Assembly (NCBI GenBank): GCA_023362775.1
Contig: JALMGJ010000003.1
Location: forward strand, 82,965,355-83,029,354
Source: Charina bottae
Taxonomy: Eukaryota; Chordata; Lepidosauria; Squamata; Charinaidae
DNA length: 64,000 nucleotides
Direction of reading: 5' to 3'
Position numbers and translations under genes: made by a program. Shown one piece after another: positions 58,815-64,000 of this stretch (within the stretch, counting starts at the first letter, position 1; every line of letters starts with the position of its first letter). The notes beneath the pieces were generated by a model that made no database searches, was not told the DNA's origin, and saw nothing but the letters and a program-made list of their open reading frames with translations.

Positions 58815-59812
58815 TGTCCTGTCCCGACTAAGGCTCGAAGCAGGAAGGGGTTAAAAGTTCTTTATTGAAAAAAGTACAAAACAAGTAATGAAGGCAAGAG
58901 GTTGTAAAGGGCCCCCAAATGACCATGTTTTAGGCTCCCGGTTCGTGCTCATGTGGGAAGCTGCCATGTGGTTGAAGCAGTCGGGAGGTCTGGGGCTAGT
59001 GCAAGGCAAGAGTCCAACCCGGTATCCAACAGTTCCTTTGGGCATGGGTCCAGCACGCGGCTTGGCGAGGTGGCAGGAAGGGCTTCAGGCGCAGGGCATG
59101 ATTGTGCTATAAGGCAGGGTGACGGTGCGGCACGAGGCAAGGCATCAAGGTGAGGTTCCAGCGTGAAGCATGGCAGCACAGCAAGGTAGGGCTCTGGTGC
59201 GAAGCACGGCAGCGCGACAGGACAGGATTCTGGCACGGAGCTTGGGAGCATGGCAAGGCAGGGCTCTGGTGCGAAGCGTGGTGGTGTGGCAGGACAGGAT
59301 TCTGGCAAGGAGCTTGGTGGAGCGGCAAGGCAGGATTCCGGCTCGGGGTTAGACAGGGCAGCAAAGCAAGATTCCAGCACATGGCGCGGCATAACAGCAA
59401 GGCAAGGTTCCAACACAAAGCTGGGTGAACCGACAAGGCAGGATTCTGGCTGGAGGCTTGGCTGGGTGGCAGGGCAAGATTCTGGCTCAGAGCTTGGCGG
59501 TTCAGTAAGGCAGGTTCCTGAGAGTCCTAATGAGGATCTGGAACGGTTGTCTCCGGCACCGGGTGCACGTTGCGTGCACCTTTTATCCGCTCAATTTTCA
59601 GGCCATTTGCAAGTGGGAGCCAATTGTGCCTCACGTTGCTCTGTGTGCCTTTCCCATCTCCTTTCTCATGTGCTGATAGGCGAGGGCTCTACATCCTCTG
59701 GGCTATCCCCAATCAGCTGTTCAGCCTCGGATTCAAATTTCGCACCCGAATTCTGGCCTCCTTTAACATGAGCCCTTCCCCTTCTGAATCTGACTCAGCC
59801 TCCATCCTGACA
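58815..59812 (-). mobile_element. Probable solo LTR with internal minisatellite
   Basis: TGTCCTGTCC...ATCCTGACA gives TGTC/GACA ends. On the minus strand GCGGATAAAAGG (TATA-like, near 59585) comes first and CAATAAAG (poly(A) signal, near 58863) last, the order expected of U3-R-U5. The flanking pentamers (TGTTC and TGTAT) agree at only three of five bases, so the insertion boundary is not proven. Confidence 0.5.
59000..59539. repeat. 36-bp minisatellite, ~15 units
   Basis: Counted by hand, units begin every 36 bases (for example 59216, 59252, 59288, 59324), with consensus close to GGCAAGGCAGGATTCTGGCA followed by CGGAGCTTGGTGGAGC. Units are imperfect. Because 36 is a multiple of three, long open frames appear on both strands. 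Confidence 0.92.
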
Positions 59813-60181
59813 TGTATAGAATAGTAGTAGGAAGGGAATAATTAAGTAATTGTTATTTTTGGAGGGGGAAATTGATTAGGTGATTTATACTTTTTCTTTT
59901 CTTTTAATATAAAGGGAGGGAGCAATGGTATTTAGTGATTTTTATAATGTGCTAAGGGGCTGACTTATAGAAATAATGTGATTTTGGTTTAATATAGAGT
60001 AAGGGATTGATTATGGAAAATTGCTGTATATCCTTGATGTTTAAAGTCGGAATTTATTTCTTTTTGTAATCTATTTAAAAAAAATTCTCTTCTGTTTTCA
60101 CACTTTTAGTTCTTTTTTTTTTGTAGTTTTTTGTTTTCTGTATCTTTTATCTTTTTCTGAAATTTAATAAAATTTTCAGTG

Positions 60182-60618
60182 AACTGCCATATTAATTTTT
60201 ACATTATATTAATTTTTAGCATGACTGCACCACCAGAAATTAATATCTATGACTTTACTGATATAAAGACTGTCATATTTACCTCAACTTCTGCTTTTTG
60301 ACTATTCAAGAACATGTGTTTCTCCAAAGCAAGGGGCAAATCTGAGGAACAGATTCTCTGTAATTTGACCCAGAAACATGATAAAGTTGAACCATGAGTT
60401 TTGTATTTGCTTTCTTTAACTCTAATCCCCCCCGCCTTGGATTTTTTTAATTGGATGAAATAGCATTTATTAAACCAACAAAAACTTGAACCATGAGCAA
60501 GGGAGAATCATGCAGCCCCTAGTTTAGGTTAATGGAACTAGACATTGAGTTATGAGGCTGAATTAATCCCTAGTTGGCAAGTGCTGTGGAGATCTGATAG
60601 TGACATAAAACCAGGGGC
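60182..60618. other. No gene or identifiable element
   Basis: AT-rich, nothing recognisable. Confidence 0.5.
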
Positions 60619-61024
60619 ACCATTTATGCTGAGTGAAGGAAGATAGATGCTTTTGAACTGTGGTGTTGGCGGAAAATTCTGAGAGTGCCTTGGACTGCAA
60701 GAAGATCAAACCAGTCCATACTCCAGGAAATAAAGCCAGACTGCTCACTTGAGGGAATGATATTAAAGGCAAAACTGAAGTACTTTGGCCACATAATGAG
60801 AAGACAGGACACCCTGGAGAAGATGCTGATGCTAGGAAAAGTGGAAGGCAAAAGGAAGAGGGGCCGACCAAGGGCAAGATGGATGGATGATATTCTGGAG
60901 GTGACGGACTCGACCGTGGGGGAGCTGGGGATGGTGATGGCTGACAGGAAGCTCTGGCATGGGCTGGTCCATGAAGTCACGAAGAGTCGGAAGCGACTGA
61001 ACGAATAAACAACAACCATTTATG
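60619..61024 (+). mobile_element. BovB 3' fragment with target duplication
   Basis: ACCATTTATG at 60619-60628 and 61015-61024 flanks 386 bp. The frame covers KIDAFELWCW..., VPWTARRSNQSIL, YFGHIMRR, GRPRARWMDD and HEVTKSRKRLNE, ending with the CGAATAAACAAC tail. It is strongly 5'-truncated. Confidence 0.92.
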
Positions 61025-61165
61025 TTCGTATAATTAGATCCATACAAATTCTCATTGTATCTGGTTTTCATTTCTACGAAAAAGTTTCTGTATAGATTTT
61101 CAAATGCAAATCTTCTGCAGGGTGATTTCTCTCAGTATCTCTGGACTATGGAGAGAACGGTCACA

Positions 61166-61260
61166 TTTGTCTCTTTATTTATTTATTTATTTATTTCTCC
61201 AACTTATATCACCGCCCATCTCCCCCCACAGAGGGGACTCTAGGCGGTTTACAACAAGTT
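61166..61260 (-). mobile_element. LINE 3'-end fragment with TTTA tail
   Basis: TTTA repeats, then CACCGCCCATCTCCCCCCAC and ACTCTAGGCGGTTTACAA; the same family end as at 3.77 and 13.88 kb. It may extend to about 61.48 kb. Confidence 0.5.
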
Positions 61261-62639
61261 AGCAATTAAAAGATATAAAAACATATAAAATACAATAAAC
61301 AATATATATAAGCAACCATAAGTTAAGTTAATTAAAAATATATAGAACCCAAGAGGCTCTGATGTCATATTTAAAAGAACTCTATGGCGCAAGCCATCCC
61401 CATGAGTAGCTGTCACTCTTCCCATCCCAAGTGAGGTGGCACGCTCACTTGGCACCCTCTTTTGTGAGGGTTGATTTGTATTGTGTTTTCTGGTACATCA
61501 GTAAGAATCTGCCATAACCCTTCTCCACATACATCAAGATGTGAGAGAGCTTGGGCTACCAACTGATGAAAAAAAAAATGCACTTCTTGTGTGCTTGAAT
61601 CCTCTATTTTCTTATGCGTTCAATTTTACTAATCCTCTGATTTTCCTCTCAAGTGCATAATATGGCTACCTAAGTGGGAAATCAGCAAAGATATTTCTAA
61701 ACCTATTTTTAATGCTACACTAACCATCTAAATAATAAATTACTATTTAACAGAGTACAGTTACCAAAGTAGGAAGTACTTTGCCTGCTTTACCTCAATA
61801 ATAATGATTGCATCTTATAAAATAGGCAAGTAAAATGGTCCCCTTATTTCAGGAGAGAGGATAACTTGTCTATGATAGCTGAGACATGAGCCAAGAACTT
61901 CAGACTTGTCATTACCATCCAGAAAAGAGATAGTTCCCTAATAGCCATCCATTATGTCATAATGGAATGTTATTATATTGTCAGAGAAAATAGAATCACT
62001 GTCTCCAAAAGAAGCCTGAGTGGTGTATACACAAACCATGTTAAAACACTATAAGGTGGAATGGAAATTATTTCAAAAAATAGAACTATAATCCCCAGAT
62101 AGTGATTATGAATTCTGCAATATCAATTATCCTCAATGTATTATTTTACATTCTCCATTTCCTAGAGAGGTAGGATAAGGCTTTTATTATTTCGTTGTGA
62201 GGAGGAAATACAGGAAGCTAATGGTGTTTTTGTAATATCTATTGATTGACAGTTGTTGCTTACATTATGTGATAGAACTGAAAAACATCATCCATCTGAA
62301 AATTTCTCAGTGGTAAATGGTCTTTGATAGCTGGATATTTCTAATTAGAGAAGGAAACATTTTATAGTCAAAACTGTTTGAATTTGTCTTGTTGATTTGA
62401 ATACTGATTGATTGCTTTGGGTAAACCAAGAGCAGGAATGTTGTCCAATTATTTTGAACTACAGCTCCCATCAGCTCCACCCAGCAGAAGCTTTAGTCCA
62501 AAATAATTCAAGGACACCAGGTTGTCTACCAATGTTCAGTGGCTATCCGCACTGACAAGTCAGCTACGAATACCATCCAACTAATGTAGTAGAATCAGCG
62601 GAACCACTGTTTGTGGACCCAAGATGAAGTTAACTCACA
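61261..62639. other. No gene; possible old repeats
   Basis: Near 62.45-62.53 kb CTACAGCTCCCATCAGCTCC resembles a common old reptilian repeat. Nothing else is assignable. Confidence 0.45.
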
Positions 62640-62850
62640 CAGAAGAGGTCAGGAATAGGGCCGTCTTGGTGGCAGCAACCCAGTTAAGGCACTTTCTTCC
62701 ATGGGAAATACAGCTGGCCCCCAAACGGTCTTACTTTAAAATGCTTTAAAACGTTTCATTCCAATTTCTATATTTTAATGTCTTTTAGGATTGGTGATTT
62801 TGTTACTGTTTGTCTTAAATAAAATAACACTTTTTAAAAACTTCTGTACA
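62640..62850 (+). mobile_element. L2-type 3' fragment (weak)
   Basis: GCCGTCTTGGTGGCAGCAAC and TTCCATGGGAAATACAGCTG resemble the region downstream of the RT in L2 copies. No clear frame. Confidence 0.35.
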
Positions 62851-63344
62851 TTGCTCTTGGCTCTTACAGTAGGAAGAATAGTATAGTAATAATTAATACT
62901 GATTAATAATAATAATAATAATCTGGGATTAAGTAAAAGTGCTGTAATTTGGAATTTTGGTGTACTGGTAAGGGGGTTTCCAAGGCTGGGAAAAGCTTCA
63001 AGACATGAATGCAGGAAAGCCCTGGCCCCAGCCGAGGAAATTCATTCAAAACTTATTTGCTTATTGATGGTTTATGGAAAGCAGAAAACCCCTTTTTCTG
63101 GTTATCAACCTTACTCTCTCAGCTCAGCTCAGTAACTGCTGATGATTGCACTAATTTTCACACCCAGGCTTAGCAAGTTTAATTGAACATATCATATAGC
63201 ACATTGGCAGAGAAATAACTTATTTAGTATCACTATCAAACATATGTTCATTCCTTTTCACGTGTCAGCTCGGGTGTTCATCTCATGTTGCCATTTTTCT
63301 TTCTGGTCTGCTGATTAACATCTTGTTACTGTTATACAGTATGC
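62851..63344. other. No gene or identifiable element
   Basis: Contains a short AAT run near 62.91 kb; otherwise featureless. Confidence 0.5.
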
Positions 63345-63425
63345 TCTTTTTTATTGTGTAGTTGTTGTTTTGTTTTTATGCTGTGAGCTGCCTAGAGTTG
63401 ATTGGGGATGTGTGACACCTAAGTC

Positions 63426-63480
<55 letters not shown>

Positions 63481-63481
63481 A
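63345..63481 (+). repeat. LINE 3'-tail followed by (GATA)n microsatellite
   Basis: GCTGCCTAGAGTTGATTGGG is an L2-type terminus. About fourteen GATA units follow at 63426-63481, probably expanded from the element tail. Confidence 0.75.
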
Positions 63482-64000
63482 ACAAAACTAGGTAAGGTGA
63501 ACTAGTTTTGGCATAAGGTACAAGAGTACTAAAAGACAAATCTAAGAAAATCTTCACATTTTGCCCTCAGACCCTCCAACTCATATTAAAATCCATTTAA
63601 AACCTGTGATCATGCATTTGAATGATGAAAAAATGCATTTTCTTTACACTATTCAACCATAATGGTCACATGACAAAACAATTTTGTTGGGAGGAAACTG
63701 ATAGAATTAAGTGACTATGTGTATATACCGTTAGAAGTAAGGAAAATCCTGACTTGAAAAATCAAAGTGTTATTTGGTTTGCTGACTTTCGTACACAAAG
63801 GGTTTAGTGCACAATCATCAATTATGTGAAAAATTTGAAACTTATCCAACTGATCTACATTTTGGCTATACTAAATAAATTAGTGTTGGGAAATACTTCT
63901 AATTCACAACTTCTGATGGAAAATGCAGGAATGAATACATTAGGCAGATCAGAAACTATGAGCGGCTCTAAATTCTAATAATAATATGAAGTCAGTAGAT
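63482..64000. other. No gene or identifiable element
   Basis: AT-rich, nothing recognisable. Confidence 0.5.

Larger units (their letters stand above)
57474..60181 (+). mobile_element. L1-derived element lacking ORF2 (HAL1-like), split by an LTR
   Basis: ATTTTCAGTG at 57474-57483 and 60172-60181 are the flanking repeats. The body starts GACTTCCGGTGGCAACATGG, an L1-type 5' end comparable with the full L1 at 28962, and ends CTGAAATTTAATAAA. Without the LTR it is ~1.7 kb: a 5' UTR, one 149-codon frame and a long AT-rich 3' UTR, with no endonuclease or RT. Confidence 0.65.

Noticed and set aside
59000..59539. CRISPR-like array of 36-bp periodicity
   Set aside because: The units are contiguous with no spacers, and the DNA is plainly vertebrate.
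58949..59771. Long open frames on both strands (155 and 173 codons)
   Set aside because: They lie in the 36-bp minisatellite, whose length is divisible by three, so a frame lacking a stop in one unit stays open. No protein family is visible.
58810..59817. Perfect target duplication for the minisatellite LTR
   Set aside because: The flanking pentamers TGTTC and TGTAT agree at only three bases, so I did not claim a duplication.

Overview
This is eukaryotic, AT-rich, gene-poor DNA. I found no exon or complete host gene. The mixture of repeats points to a squamate reptile (lizard or snake): RTE/BovB LINEs, Sauria SINEs with a BovB-like 3' end, L1, L2 and CR1 LINEs, Penelope-like elements (PLEs) with a GIY-YIG domain and hammerhead-ribozyme-like motifs, Ty1/copia LTR elements, short solo LTRs ending TGTCAGG/CCTGACA, and hAT-type MITEs. 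This assignment rests on family knowledge; no database search was possible.

Layout. 1-18 kb: mostly unassigned sequence with scattered small insertions: a PLE fold-back (2.5 kb), a Sauria SINE (5.9 kb), a solo LTR (7.6 kb), BovB 3' fragments (8.5 and 12.8 kb), a MIR-like SINE (9.2 kb) and a hAT MITE (11.5 kb). 18.6-24.9 kb: a complete, very young copia element on the minus strand (LTRs differ at 1 of 650 bases, 5-bp target duplication) splits an older LINE that ends in a zinc finger. 27.4-35.2 kb: a degraded CR1 and L2, with a full-length but inactivated L1 between them (16-bp target duplication). 35.2-39.2 kb: nearly 4 kb with no recognisable transposon. 39.2-41.8 kb: a short L1-type insertion carrying a hexanucleotide array, an L2 split by a solo LTR, and a truncated Sauria SINE. 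41.9-46.4 kb: a BovB in three pieces (sense 5' part, inverted 5' part, sense 3' part) inside one 12-bp target duplication. 47.0-54.9 kb: nested insertions, a solo LTR split by a second copia, which is itself split by an L1-like element, plus a hAT MITE. 56.6-61.0 kb: a PLE fragment with its ribozyme-like motif, an L1-derived element with only an ORF1-like frame, split by an LTR holding a 36-bp minisatellite, and another BovB end.

How they fit together. The coding sequences belong to selfish elements. L1 probably supplied the machinery for the poly(A)-tailed insertions, and BovB for the Sauria SINEs. Target duplications are visible for 14 insertions, so much of the insertion order can be read directly. 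The most unusual structures are the tripartite BovB with 1.25-kb inverted arms, the fold-back PLE with two opposed ribozyme motifs, and a 159-bp copy of the copia-2 left junction pasted into that element's own gag.
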